A stretch of DNA of 7,392 nt from CAKSFT01 sp045603125 (GCA_045603125.1 JAZULN010000044.1:1-7392), one strand, 5' to 3'. Positions 1-5,240 are shown, counted from the stretch's first letter. Notes: a model not told the origin generated them from the sequence alone. Translations and numbers: made by a program.

Positions 1-1
1 C

Positions 2-595
2 ACAGACGTGGCACAGGAACCGGAACCGGGCAAGCCGAACAGCAGCGGAACCATTTATCTGTGCACTGCTGACGGAGAGGGCAATATGGTTTCCTATATC
101 CAGAGTAACTACATGGGCTTCGGCTCCGGAGTGGTTGTTCCGGGAACGGGAATTTCCCTGCAGAACCGTGGCGCAAGCTTCTCCTTAAATGACGATGAAG
201 CAAACTGCTTAGGTCCGGGCAAAAAAGTATTCCACACCATTATCCCTGCCTTCCTTACGAAAGACGGAGAAGCAGTGGGCCCGTTTGGAATCATGGGTGG
301 ACCGATGCAGCCGCAGGCTCATGTGCAAGTGGTTATGAACACGGTAGATTTCCTGATGAATCCACAGGAGGCACTGGATGCTCCGAGATGGCAGTGGACA
401 GGCGGAAAGAAAGTTCTGGTAGAGAGAACCTTCCCATATGCGGTCACAGAGGAGTTGGTGAGACGTGGTCATGAGATCAGTGTTACCGCGGAGAATATCT
501 CCTTCGGTCGTGGTCAGATCATCTGGAGGAATGAAGAGGGCGTGCTTTGCGGGGCATCCGAGCCGAGAGCAGATGGTGTTGTGGCGGCCTGGTAA
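2..595 (+). CDS. Gamma-glutamyltransferase, C-terminal part (5' end outside window)
   Basis: The frame is open to the left edge, so this is the 3' portion of a longer gene. It covers essentially the whole small subunit of a gamma-glutamyltransferase, the N-terminal-nucleophile hydrolase that cleaves itself and transfers or hydrolyses gamma-glutamyl groups from glutathione-like substrates. The likely nucleophile and self-cleavage residue is the Thr encoded at 50-52, in SSGTIYLCTAD, followed by the family pattern DGEGNMVSYIQSNYMGFGSG. The loop IMGGPMQPQAHVQ and the segment ALDAPRWQW are also typical of the family. The C-terminus (GASEPRADGVVAAW) matches the usual family ending and is closed by tandem TAA-TAG stops. 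The sequence style is closer to the YwrD-type enzymes than to secreted Ggt. Whether it has a signal peptide cannot be seen. The base composition looks richer in GC than the element to the right, as expected for host DNA. Confidence 0.93.
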   Translation, partial: TDVAQEPEPGKPNSSGTIYLCTADGEGNMVSYIQSNYMGFGSGVVVPGTGISLQNRGASFSLNDDEANCLGPGKKVFHTIIPAFLTKDGEAVGPFGIMGGPMQPQAHVQVVMNTVDFLMNPQEALDAPRWQWTGGKKVLVERTFPYAVTEELVRRGHEISVTAENISFGRGQIIWRNEEGVLCGASEPRADGVVAAW

Positions 596-620
596 TAGAA
601 AATGAATAGAAGTGCTTGAC

Positions 621-668
621 GAAAGCGACATATGTGTCAGGGGAATATTCGACGCATATGTCGTTTTC
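621..668. terminator. Long hairpin, probable terminator after the glutamyltransferase gene
   Basis: The arms 621-638 and 651-668 are complementary at 16 of 18 positions, and the remaining two can form G-U pairs. The loop is 12 nt (639-650). The plus-strand right arm ends in TTTTC followed by an A/T-rich stretch. The hairpin lies 25 bp after the glutamyltransferase stop and just before the acetyltransferase ribosome binding site, so it probably ends the upstream transcript. The T-run lies inside the stem and is short, so termination efficiency is uncertain. Confidence 0.65.
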
Positions 669-692
669 ATAAAATAGAAAAAGGGGTTATAT

Positions 693-1007
693 ATGAAGCT
701 CATAAAGATTTGGGAGAGTGATTTAAAGAAAGCGTATGAATTACAAATGTCTTTTCCTCAGGAAGAAACCGGATTTTACAATAGTGCATTTGGGTACTCG
801 TTTGAGCAGTTTTCAGAGTATACAGAGTTGTGCAGGAAGCACTCCCAGGGTTTGGAGTTAAAAGCGGGTTTTGTTCCGGATACGATTTTTGTACTGGTGG
901 ACGATGAAGAAAATTATGCAGGTATTTTTAACCTTCGCCATTATTTAAATGACTTTCTCGCCAATGGTCCGGGACATATCGGATATGGAATATCTCCTAT
1001 CCCCTAG
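693..1007 (+). pseudogene. GNAT-family acetyltransferase, 3'-truncated at the element junction
   Basis: The start ATG is preceded by AAGGGG at 681-686. The protein opens as a predicted GNAT acetyltransferase of the COG3981 kind. These transfer an acetyl group from acetyl-CoA; the substrate here is unknown. The segment ending GHIGYGISP (residues about 94-102) is the beta-strand that leads into the acetyl-CoA pyrophosphate loop. In intact relatives this is followed directly by an R-G-x-G-x-A/G loop and about 70 more residues. Here two foreign residues (Ile, Pro) and a TAG stop follow instead, and no other frame downstream carries the missing loop. The product would lack its cofactor site and is very unlikely to be active. 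I read this as a host gene split by insertion, with the rest expected beyond the far end of the element. A chimeric assembly would look the same. Confidence 0.82.
981..1002. other. Candidate att site: imperfect dyad spanning the host/element junction
   Basis: GGATA-T-GGA at 981-989 pairs with TCC-TATCC at 995-1002, leaving a 5-nt centre (ATATC) and one bulged base. The left half lies in native acetyltransferase codons. The right half crosses the point (about 998-1004) where homology to the acetyltransferase ends. Integrase sites often have this form, with one half from the host and one from the element. The second copy needed to define the core is not in the window, so the exact crossover cannot be fixed. 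Confidence 0.35.
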
Positions 1008-1183
1008 GTGTTGCAACCCTTAAATAACTCAAGGAGTTGTGCAAAATCGAACCTGTCAAGGATCGTAGCCACATCACTTGAGCCATATTTACTTTTTCTT
1101 TCATCTACCGGTAATTCAAAAATAGACTTGATAATGGTGTGCATATCTTCCAAACCCTGCACATAATCCCGTGTCATACCCAT
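1004..1183 (-). CDS. Small phage protein (59 aa), last gene before the junction
   Basis: I place the start at the ATG ending at 1183 because AAGGAG lies 6 nt upstream (1190-1195); longer in-frame readings have no such site. The product opens with MGMTRDYVQGLEDMHTIIK and looks helical and acidic-to-neutral, without Cys pairs or membrane segments. It resembles in style the short helical proteins often found at the end of Firmicutes phage early operons, but I do not recognise a named family or function. Its TAG stop overlaps by 3 bp the stop of the truncated acetyltransferase on the other strand. The stop therefore lies right at the junction, and the last few residues (GCNT) could be created by the integration rather than by the phage. 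Confidence 0.6.
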   Translation of the reverse strand: MGMTRDYVQGLEDMHTIIKSIFELPVDERKSKYGSSDVATILDRFDFAQLLELFKGCNT

Positions 1184-1193
1184 AGTTTTCTCC

Positions 1194-1463
1194 TTATAGC
1201 CAACTCTTACCGAATAACTCCCTGAACTCTTCCCTTGAACGTGTCTCTTCAAACCTTCTTTGGGCGTATTGAATGAGTAATAAATCCATTTCTCTGTCCT
1301 TGTCATGTACCTTCATGTGGCATGAATGACAGAGATTAACTGTCAATCCCTCACGATCTGCTATCTTCCGGTTAGCAATCCCGTGTATGGCGTGGTGAGT
1401 TTCGAGTCCTTGTGTTGTGTGGCAAAAGAAACATTCTTCTGCATCTTGTAAGATTGATTTCAT
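1194..1463 (-). CDS. HNH endonuclease
   Basis: The 89-aa protein has the zinc-supported HNH layout. It has C11-x2-C14, then H23-H24 in the beta-beta strand, N43 in the loop, C45-x2-C48 and H53. The paired cysteines would hold a structural zinc, and the His/Asn residues would form the metal-dependent DNA-cleaving core. The C-terminal 30 residues are charged and helical. The ATG at 1463 is chosen over the in-frame upstream GTG because GGGAGG lies about 5 nt before it and the ATGA overlaps the stop of the preceding gene by 4 bp, which suggests coupled translation. Small HNH proteins of this size occur near phage recombination or packaging genes. Whether this one helps packaging, recombination or homing cannot be told from sequence. 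Confidence 0.85.
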   Translation of the reverse strand: MKSILQDAEECFFCHTTQGLETHHAIHGIANRKIADREGLTVNLCHSCHMKVHDKDREMDLLLIQYAQRRFEETRSREEFRELFGKSWL

Positions 1464-1663
1464 AACGCCCTCCCGCACATCGGGCAGTAATTGATAAGTA
1501 TTCTCGTCTGTAACATTGGTGGCTGAAGTTCCTGCGATACGCCTACAGACATGTTTCCGTTAACGATGTCAACCATGACATTCATCTTGCCCAGCTTTCC
1601 TAAGTCAACATCCTCGTCAAGTAAAAAGTCGTTCTCGATATCGGGATTGCAATATTCACACAT
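1460..1663 (-). CDS. Small putative zinc-binding protein (67 aa)
   Basis: The protein begins MCEYC and ends YCPMCGRAL, giving two CxxC pairs (C2/C5 and C60/C63) at its extreme ends. They could meet in one four-cysteine zinc site that clamps the termini together. The middle contains an acidic stretch and short beta-like segments. The ATG is preceded by a GGGGGAAAG purine run. The gene overlaps the preceding gene by 8 bp and the HNH gene by 4 bp, so all three are probably translated together. I do not recognise a named family. A nucleic-acid or protein-interaction role is only an inference from the zinc-ribbon form. Confidence 0.8.
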   Translation of the reverse strand: MCEYCNPDIENDFLLDEDVDLGKLGKMNVMVDIVNGNMSVGVSQELQPPMLQTRILINYCPMCGRAL

Positions 1664-2207
1664 CTTCTTTCCCCCATAAGGCTTTTAGCCTTAGAATCTC
1701 GTTGGGCGGTAGTACCTCGATCCCAACTGTTTTTGCTTCTGCTACTGTTCCGTCTATTAACTGACTCATCTCAAGAGTCGAATAAAACCTTGAATGCTCT
1801 AGCAGGACGTACATAGGTGTCCCGTCTTCCGAGTCTTTTAAAAACCACAAGTGAATGTCTGTGCGGCTTATCAGTTCTTCCTCGTCCGCATTCGTCTTGA
1901 TGATTACCAGATTGTTGTCTTCATCCCTGACTTTTTGACCATAATGAAATAGGAGATAATTCTTCATCTTGGGTTTAGACATACGCATGGCATCAGCCAG
2001 TTTGTCCGAAAGAACGTGGAAATAAGAATTAGCCGAATTGCTCCTTGGCTCTCTGTACGTGACTATATGAGCCTTCACGTCGTTCTTCATCATTCGTTCT
2101 ATGTCCTGTAAAGTGTGGTCATCCGATGTATCTATTTCTATCTCTAACTTGGTCTTGTTCTTATGCCAATTAGGTGTAAACGATACGATCCTTCCCTTAC
2201 TTTCCAT
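1656..2207 (-). CDS. NinB/Orf-like phage recombination protein (distant)
   Basis: The 183-aa protein belongs to a type common in Firmicutes phages. Its central block (SNSANSYFHVLSDKLADAM, about residues 56-74) corresponds in form to the SLDQN-x-x-LW helix region of lambda NinB (Orf). Its C-terminal block (SRFYSTLEMSQLIDGTVAEA, then ILRLKALWG) corresponds to NinB's TSRM-x3-EF helix and its final KARWG. This is my pattern comparison, not a computed alignment. Lambda Orf is a recombination mediator that binds single-stranded DNA and SSB and helps load the annealing protein. The gene overlaps the Rad52/Sak-like gene by 11 bp, which fits a partner role. AAGGAG lies 10 nt before the ATG. It could instead be a phage protein of unknown function that shares only the shape. 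Confidence 0.6.
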   Translation of the reverse strand: MESKGRIVSFTPNWHKNKTKLEIEIDTSDDHTLQDIERMMKNDVKAHIVTYREPRSNSANSYFHVLSDKLADAMRMSKPKMKNYLLFHYGQKVRDEDNNLVIIKTNADEEELISRTDIHLWFLKDSEDGTPMYVLLEHSRFYSTLEMSQLIDGTVAEAKTVGIEVLPPNEILRLKALWGKEDV

Positions 2208-2898
2208 GGTTCTTAAACTCCTTAGACCAATTTGAAAGAATGTAAGTCATGTTCTCTTCTGTGATTTCAGAAAAGTCATGTACTCCGCACTTCTCCATGA
2301 TTACTGACGGGTGTACTCCATCTTCCTCACACTTCTTAACAAGGGCCTTCTGCTTGGACTCGCTGATTACCGGACTCTGTTTGGTTTCTTTCTTGATAAA
2401 CTTACCGTTATCGAATACCACCTTGCCGGTCTTGGCATTGATAATGACTAAGTGCTTGATGTTGCCCTGCTCGTCATAACTGATTTCCTTAACTGCGAAC
2501 CGGTCGTTGGTTGACCACTTCCCGTTTTTCTCAAATACCTCACAATCCGACACCCATATGAACGGGGCTGTGTACAGTTCCCTGCCTATACCAAAGTTGA
2601 AACATGACCGCTTGAATGCGTCACTTGCTCTTCCCTTTTCCTTTTCTGTGTAGCTTTCTGTTCCAACATCCTGCTTTGAAACCCATTCTCCGGTTTCTGG
2701 ATTTTTAACTGAAACAGTACAGAAAAGTTGTCCGTCGATGAGTTCATGTTTTCGTTGCCATCCGAATATCCCGTAGGTTTCGTCCAATAAGTTCTGATCC
2801 ACACGGGCATCCTTATATAGAAGTAAGGAACATCCCTTGCCGGAAACCGTTGAAACCCTACATTCAATCTCGGCGGCAGTTAGTTTCCTAAATGCCAT
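2197..2898 (-). CDS. Rad52/Sak-like single-strand annealing protein
   Basis: The 233-aa protein shows the Rad52/Rad22-type core of phage annealing proteins: LLDETYGIFGWQRKHEL (38-54), a Trp-Val-Ser-Lys-x-Asp segment (72-77), then EKEKGRASDAFKRSCFNFGIGRELY (85-109), the family's most conserved stretch. Such proteins form rings that bind single-stranded DNA and anneal complementary strands in phage recombination-dependent replication. The C-terminal part (about 178-229) looks like a separate small helical module, possibly for partner contact. The ATG ending at 2898 is chosen because AGGAGGT lies just upstream; the 10-residue upstream extension has no such site. The ribosome binding site overlaps the stop of the preceding gene. 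The NinB/Orf-like gene follows with an overlap, giving an annealing-protein and mediator pair. Confidence 0.9.
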   Translation of the reverse strand: MAFRKLTAAEIECRVSTVSGKGCSLLLYKDARVDQNLLDETYGIFGWQRKHELIDGQLFCTVSVKNPETGEWVSKQDVGTESYTEKEKGRASDAFKRSCFNFGIGRELYTAPFIWVSDCEVFEKNGKWSTNDRFAVKEISYDEQGNIKHLVIINAKTGKVVFDNGKFIKKETKQSPVISESKQKALVKKCEEDGVHPSVIMEKCGVHDFSEITEENMTYILSNWSKEFKNHGK

Positions 2899-2900
2899 AC

Positions 2901-3200
2901 CTACCTCCTGAAAACTTCTAAGAAACAATCCTCGCAGTAATAGTCGTTAGCGACCTTGTAGTATGTGTCTGTCTTGCACTCTTCACCACCGATACAGCAG
3001 TAAGGATCGTTGTCATACGTTCTAAATTCCTCTTTCGCACAATCCTCACAGTACAGTTCACCGCATATATCCAGAGTGGCGTGTTCCCTGCACATACAAC
3101 AGGAGTCTTCTTCGTCGTAACGGTCATCATCCCTGTCGTCTAACAGCCATTGCTCCCTTAAGTGTTCAACCATCCTATCGTTATACCGTGTGTCTACCAT
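2901..3200 (-). CDS. Cys-rich protein with two repeated zinc-finger-like modules (99 aa)
   Basis: After an acidic N-terminus (DDRDDDRYDEED, 21-32) the protein carries two similar modules. Each ends in YCEDC (50-54 and 88-92) followed by an acidic/aromatic tail (AKEEF; FLEVF). Each is preceded, exactly 13 residues before its YCEDC cysteine, by a second cysteine cluster (C34/C35/C37 and C68/C69/C75). This suggests a duplicated treble-clef or LIM-like zinc finger. No named family is recognised. It could bind nucleic acid or act as a protein adaptor. AAGGAG lies 5 nt before the ATG. The gene overlaps the preceding gene by 7 bp, and its stop is built into the ribosome binding site of the annealing-protein gene. 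Confidence 0.8.
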   Translation of the reverse strand: MVDTRYNDRMVEHLREQWLLDDRDDDRYDEEDSCCMCREHATLDICGELYCEDCAKEEFRTYDNDPYCCIGGEECKTDTYYKVANDYYCEDCFLEVFRR

Positions 3201-3397
3201 GTCTTCTCCTTGTACCTCTTTAAACGCTTGGTTTTCTTGTCAACGCTCATTACCTTTAACTGCCTGTCACCGGCATGTTCCTTCTTGTATTTGGCATAGG
3301 CTTCTTTCTCTTCCTTTAACTGCCCTTGGTACTTTTCACATGTGTCGTGGCAGGCGTGATATCGTTCCGTGCAATCCCTACAAACTGTTATCCGCAT
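3194..3397 (-). CDS. Small phage protein with Cys/His cluster and basic tail (67 aa)
   Basis: The start is taken at the ATG ending at 3397 (MRITVCRDC), preceded by GGGGACGGG; an in-frame TTG seven codons upstream is less likely. The N-terminus has a C-x2-C-x6-C-x3-C pattern with a neighbouring His (CRDCTERYHACHDTCEKY), which may bind one zinc. The rest is a Lys/Glu-rich helix ending in a basic tail. Proteins opening like this are common in Firmicutes prophage early regions, but no function is established to my knowledge. The gene overlaps the upstream gene by 20 bp and the downstream one by 7 bp, so it is part of a coupled series. Confidence 0.75.
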   Translation of the reverse strand: MRITVCRDCTERYHACHDTCEKYQGQLKEEKEAYAKYKKEHAGDRQLKVMSVDKKTKRLKRYKEKTW

Positions 3398-3668
3398 CAC
3401 CCGTCCCCACTTTCTCAATAGTGACCTTTTTACATCCTAGCGACAGCATCCATGCCATGATGGTCTTTGCATCCTCTACCCCAATTGCATTTACTGACTT
3501 GCCGCAAAAATCAACGATATAGATGTCAGCGTCCTCTTTATTGCCAACAATATGCTGTGTCGAAAATGGTTCTGTGCATCCTAAGATTGTAAGTGTGTAG
3601 ATAATAGATGTTGCACTTTCCTTGTCCTTTAGAGATACCTTTCTGCCGCCTTTCGTTACGATATACAT
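3378..3668 (-). CDS. Uncharacterised phage protein (96 aa)
   Basis: The start is moved to the ATG ending at 3668 (MYIVTKGGRKVSL) because GGGAGG lies 8 nt before it, directly after the stop of the 30-aa ORF. The longer reading would run into that small ORF in another frame. The predicted protein alternates short beta strands and helices (VTKGGRKVSL, ADIYIVDF, AKTIMAWMLSLGCKKVTIEK) and has no membrane segment, signal peptide or Cys pairs. It looks like a small globular alpha/beta protein. I do not recognise it. Its position in the middle of the early operon suggests a phage-specific accessory role. Confidence 0.75.
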   Translation of the reverse strand: MYIVTKGGRKVSLKDKESATSIIYTLTILGCTEPFSTQHIVGNKEDADIYIVDFCGKSVNAIGVEDAKTIMAWMLSLGCKKVTIEKVGTGDADNSL

Positions 3669-3682
3669 TTTTCTTTCCTCCC

Positions 3683-3775
3683 TTATTTGTTGAAATATTC
3701 GTGTTTTAAGATGGTATACATGTTCCAAACAAACAGTAGCATCCAAAACAGTAATCTTTGATTTTCACTCAACAT
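3683..3775 (-). CDS. 30-aa single-pass membrane peptide
   Basis: The ORF runs from the ATG ending at 3775 to a TAA at 3683-3685 and encodes a peptide opening MLSENQRLLFWMLLFVW. The hydrophobic stretch (about residues 8-23, Leu/Phe/Trp-rich) is long enough to cross a membrane, and it is flanked by polar ends (SENQR; KHEYFNK). Upstream there is a purine-rich GGAAGGGGCGAG, slightly far from the ATG. The stop lies directly before the GGGAGG of the 96-aa gene. It exactly fills the gap between two operon genes, which supports its reality. No family is recognised; roles in superinfection exclusion or membrane signalling are possible but unproven. Confidence 0.55.
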   Translation of the reverse strand: MLSENQRLLFWMLLFVWNMYTILKHEYFNK

Positions 3776-3798
3776 ATTTACACTCGCCCCTTCCTTTA

Positions 3799-4287
3799 CT
3801 ACTTCTTCATCCTTTCTCCTGTTGCTATCAGCATGTCGGCTAATTCTTCTATATGCCTGTTTCTTGTAACGAAGTTATCCAACTCTCCCTGTATGCGGTT
3901 AAGAATGTTTTTTCTCTTGTCTTCATCTTTTAATGCAACCGCTATACTCTCGTATGATGGTGTTTCTCTCATGGCTGAGACATTTATAAACGCCTTTACC
4001 GATACCTCTTCATTTGACGGGCTTGTGTATACCACTCTGAGATTACCGATAGTATGTAAGGATTGCTCTAGCCTGTACTTCTCTGCCGCCTTACTGTCAT
4101 CCCATTCGAAAATATTGTGCGTGGGTGAGTCTATCGGTCTTGAGAAATCGAGAAATTTCTCTTTAGTAACACTTCCGTTCTCGGCTTCTATCTGTTCAAC
4201 AACACCACCAACGATATTTGCATCTACCGATGGTTTCCACCCATCACCCCACGAATAACTATTCTTTGGTTTGTAAACCACTTGCAT
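3799..4287 (-). CDS. Widespread phage early protein of unknown function (about 162 aa)
   Basis: The protein has the look of a broadly distributed tailed-phage family without a settled function. A short N-terminal motif (WKPSVDANIVGGVVE) is followed by an FEWDDSKAAEKYRLEQS segment at about 60-76, a beta strand with IGNLRVVY, and a C-terminal helical region (about 120-155) with NRIQGELDNF and HIEELADML. Many phages carry a protein with the same order: a W-D-D-x2-A-A-x2-Y/W-R helix in the middle and an L/I-E-E-L-A helix near the end. The start is uncertain: AAGGAG is only 2 nt before the ATG ending at 4287, whereas a GTG two codons later (4281) has 8 nt spacing. It follows the skewed repeat region. 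Confidence 0.7.
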   Translation of the reverse strand: MQVVYKPKNSYSWGDGWKPSVDANIVGGVVEQIEAENGSVTKEKFLDFSRPIDSPTHNIFEWDDSKAAEKYRLEQSLHTIGNLRVVYTSPSNEEVSVKAFINVSAMRETPSYESIAVALKDEDKRKNILNRIQGELDNFVTRNRHIEELADMLIATGERMKK

Positions 4288-4290
4288 CAC

Positions 4291-4501
4291 TCCTTTCTAG
4301 TATTTCCTCACCTTGCCAATCCCGACATTGACATACCTAAACGCAACTCGCCTTAACTGCCTTAACTGACCGTGACGAACCGTAACCCGCCGCCCTCAAC
4401 ACGACCAACCTTAACTGCCAAAACACTCCTCGCCTAGCCATGAATTACCCCGACAAACCTCTCCTTGACCAACCCCAACTGCCACAAGTCGATTTCTCTT
4501 G
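4291..4501 (-). repeat. Strand-skewed degenerate repeat region between two early genes
   Basis: Between two packed genes lies about 210 bp with marked strand bias: in 4321-4500 I count 72 C and 22 G on the plus strand. Short units recur on the plus strand. CCTTAACTGCC-like copies occur at 4351-4361, 4360-4369 and 4409-4419, with a CCCCAACTGCC variant at 4473-4483. An 18-bp near-repeat beginning GACCAACC lies at 4403-4420 and 4467-4484 with 2 mismatches. On the sense (minus) strand this reads as a GG-rich series of GGCAGTTAAGG units. Degenerate GG-rich repeats of this general kind occur in other Gram-positive phage early regions. A role as iterons or replication origin is possible but unproven. 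A 34-codon ORF (4337-4441, minus) runs through it but looks like a by-product of the repeat. Confidence 0.65.
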
Positions 4502-5158
4502 TCATACTTCTATGTGAAAACGACCAAAACTTCCGTCTTTTTCGGGTCTCCACTCGCCTATACCTACCGAATAGCCCCCTGCGTTAATTACGTTGATTAT
4601 CTGCTCAAGTGTTACTTCACCACTTGCGTTGTATTCCAAGATCATGCTCATGCTCCAATTCTGAAATTCACCCCTATATCTCAAATCAGCAGAACCCATA
4701 CCGACACGAACCATGTCCTCACGCATGATCGGAACGCACCCTTCTATTTCTGCCAAATCGCCGTACTCTGAACGAAGAAAGTAAGCACCTCTTAACTGCA
4801 TCTGATTTTTAACCCATCCGTTGCGGTATGCCGCCGCATTACCCGCTATCTTGATTGAGTTGGCAGGGAATCCCCACTTCGCACCGTTCTTAACAGCCTG
4901 TTCAAATGCTTCGGGTGTAGATTCGGGCTTCTCAGTAATCCAATACAGAGATGAAATGAAATCATCGTAAGGGTCACGGGCTTCTCTTGCCTTTGTCTTG
5001 GTTGCTTTAGTCTGTGCTTCAAGCATCATTCTCTTGGCTTTCTCTGACCATGCGTGAACAATAAGCGGTGTATCACCGACTATCTTGATTTTTACGCTCT
5101 TGCTGTCGATACCTTTGATTTCCACGATTTCTTCTTTTGCTTTTGTGTTTGTTGCCAT
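4502..5158 (-). CDS. Conserved phage protein with Gly-rich C-terminal loop (218 aa)
   Basis: This protein type is frequent in phages and prophages but has no assigned function that I know. It opens with a beta strand followed by TPLIVHAWSEKAKRMMLEAQ (30-49). A charged linker and the acidic segment RDPYDDFISSLYW (61-73) come next. A core with KWGFPANSIKIAGNAAA (94-110) follows, and the C-terminus is GIGEWRPEKDGSFGRFHIE (199-217). The C-terminal Gly-rich loop followed by a final beta strand resembles the G-loop ending of RAMP/Cas7-like RNA-binding folds. This is only a resemblance of pattern. AGGAG lies 9 nt before the ATG. It is the first larger gene of the operon, after the two HTH regulators, and is separated from them by a hairpin and a possible promoter. 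Confidence 0.8.
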   Translation of the reverse strand: MATNTKAKEEIVEIKGIDSKSVKIKIVGDTPLIVHAWSEKAKRMMLEAQTKATKTKAREARDPYDDFISSLYWITEKPESTPEAFEQAVKNGAKWGFPANSIKIAGNAAAYRNGWVKNQMQLRGAYFLRSEYGDLAEIEGCVPIMREDMVRVGMGSADLRYRGEFQNWSMSMILEYNASGEVTLEQIINVINAGGYSVGIGEWRPEKDGSFGRFHIEV

Positions 5159-5178
5159 TGATTCTTACTCCTGTTCCC

Positions 5179-5206
5179 GCTATAATAAGCGTATGTTTGT
5201 TGTCAT
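5179..5206 (-). promoter_or_regulatory. Possible internal promoter for the early operon
   Basis: Read on the minus strand, ATGACA (5201-5206) and TATAGC (5179-5184) are separated by 16 bp, matching 5 of 6 and 4 of 6 consensus positions. The site lies 21 bp before the ATG of the 218-aa gene, next to the hairpin at 5205-5238. It could give the long operon its own transcription start separate from the HTH genes. It is moderate by sequence only. Confidence 0.35.
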
Positions 5207-5238
5207 GCCCTGTTGTGGTTACCGCCACATCGGGGCAT
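5205..5238. other. Hairpin between the HTH gene and the long early operon
   Basis: On the plus strand, ATGCCC (5205-5210) pairs with GGGCAT (5233-5238). Inside that, TGTGG (5214-5218) pairs with CCACA (5225-5229), leaving a short unpaired interior on each side and a 6-nt loop. The structure follows the stop of the second HTH gene by 2 bp. In the direction of operon transcription (minus) no T-run follows. The T-run is on the plus side, where there is no gene to terminate. It may be an attenuator, an mRNA stabiliser or a processing site. Confidence 0.45.
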
Positions 5239-5240
5239 TT

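Noticed and set aside
209..703. Minus-strand ORF of 164 codons opposite the glutamyltransferase
   Set aside because: The plus-strand reading has clear family motifs. The minus-strand protein is His/Ser/Leu-rich, has no family features, and runs through the terminator hairpin.
3758..4258. Plus-strand ORF of 166 codons
   Set aside because: It is the mirror of the 162-aa phage gene on the minus strand. The translation is Ser/Phe/Leu-rich, has no ribosome binding site and lies against the operon direction.
4337..4441. 34-codon minus-strand ORF inside the skewed repeat block
   Set aside because: It has no clear ribosome binding site, and its basic, low-complexity product follows from the repeat composition. 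It is mentioned with the repeat region rather than called as a gene.
4351..4484. CRISPR array
   Set aside because: The repeats are short, degenerate and irregularly spaced, with no regular spacer length and no cas genes.
4499..4771. Plus-strand ORF of 90 codons, with similar plus-strand ORFs at 5085-5394
   Set aside because: They are shadows of the 218-aa and 80-aa minus-strand genes, with unbiased composition and no ribosome binding sites.
5181..5186. Plus-strand TATAAT as a promoter
   Set aside because: There is no matching -35 and no plus-strand gene downstream, so it is probably the chance complement of the minus-strand signal.
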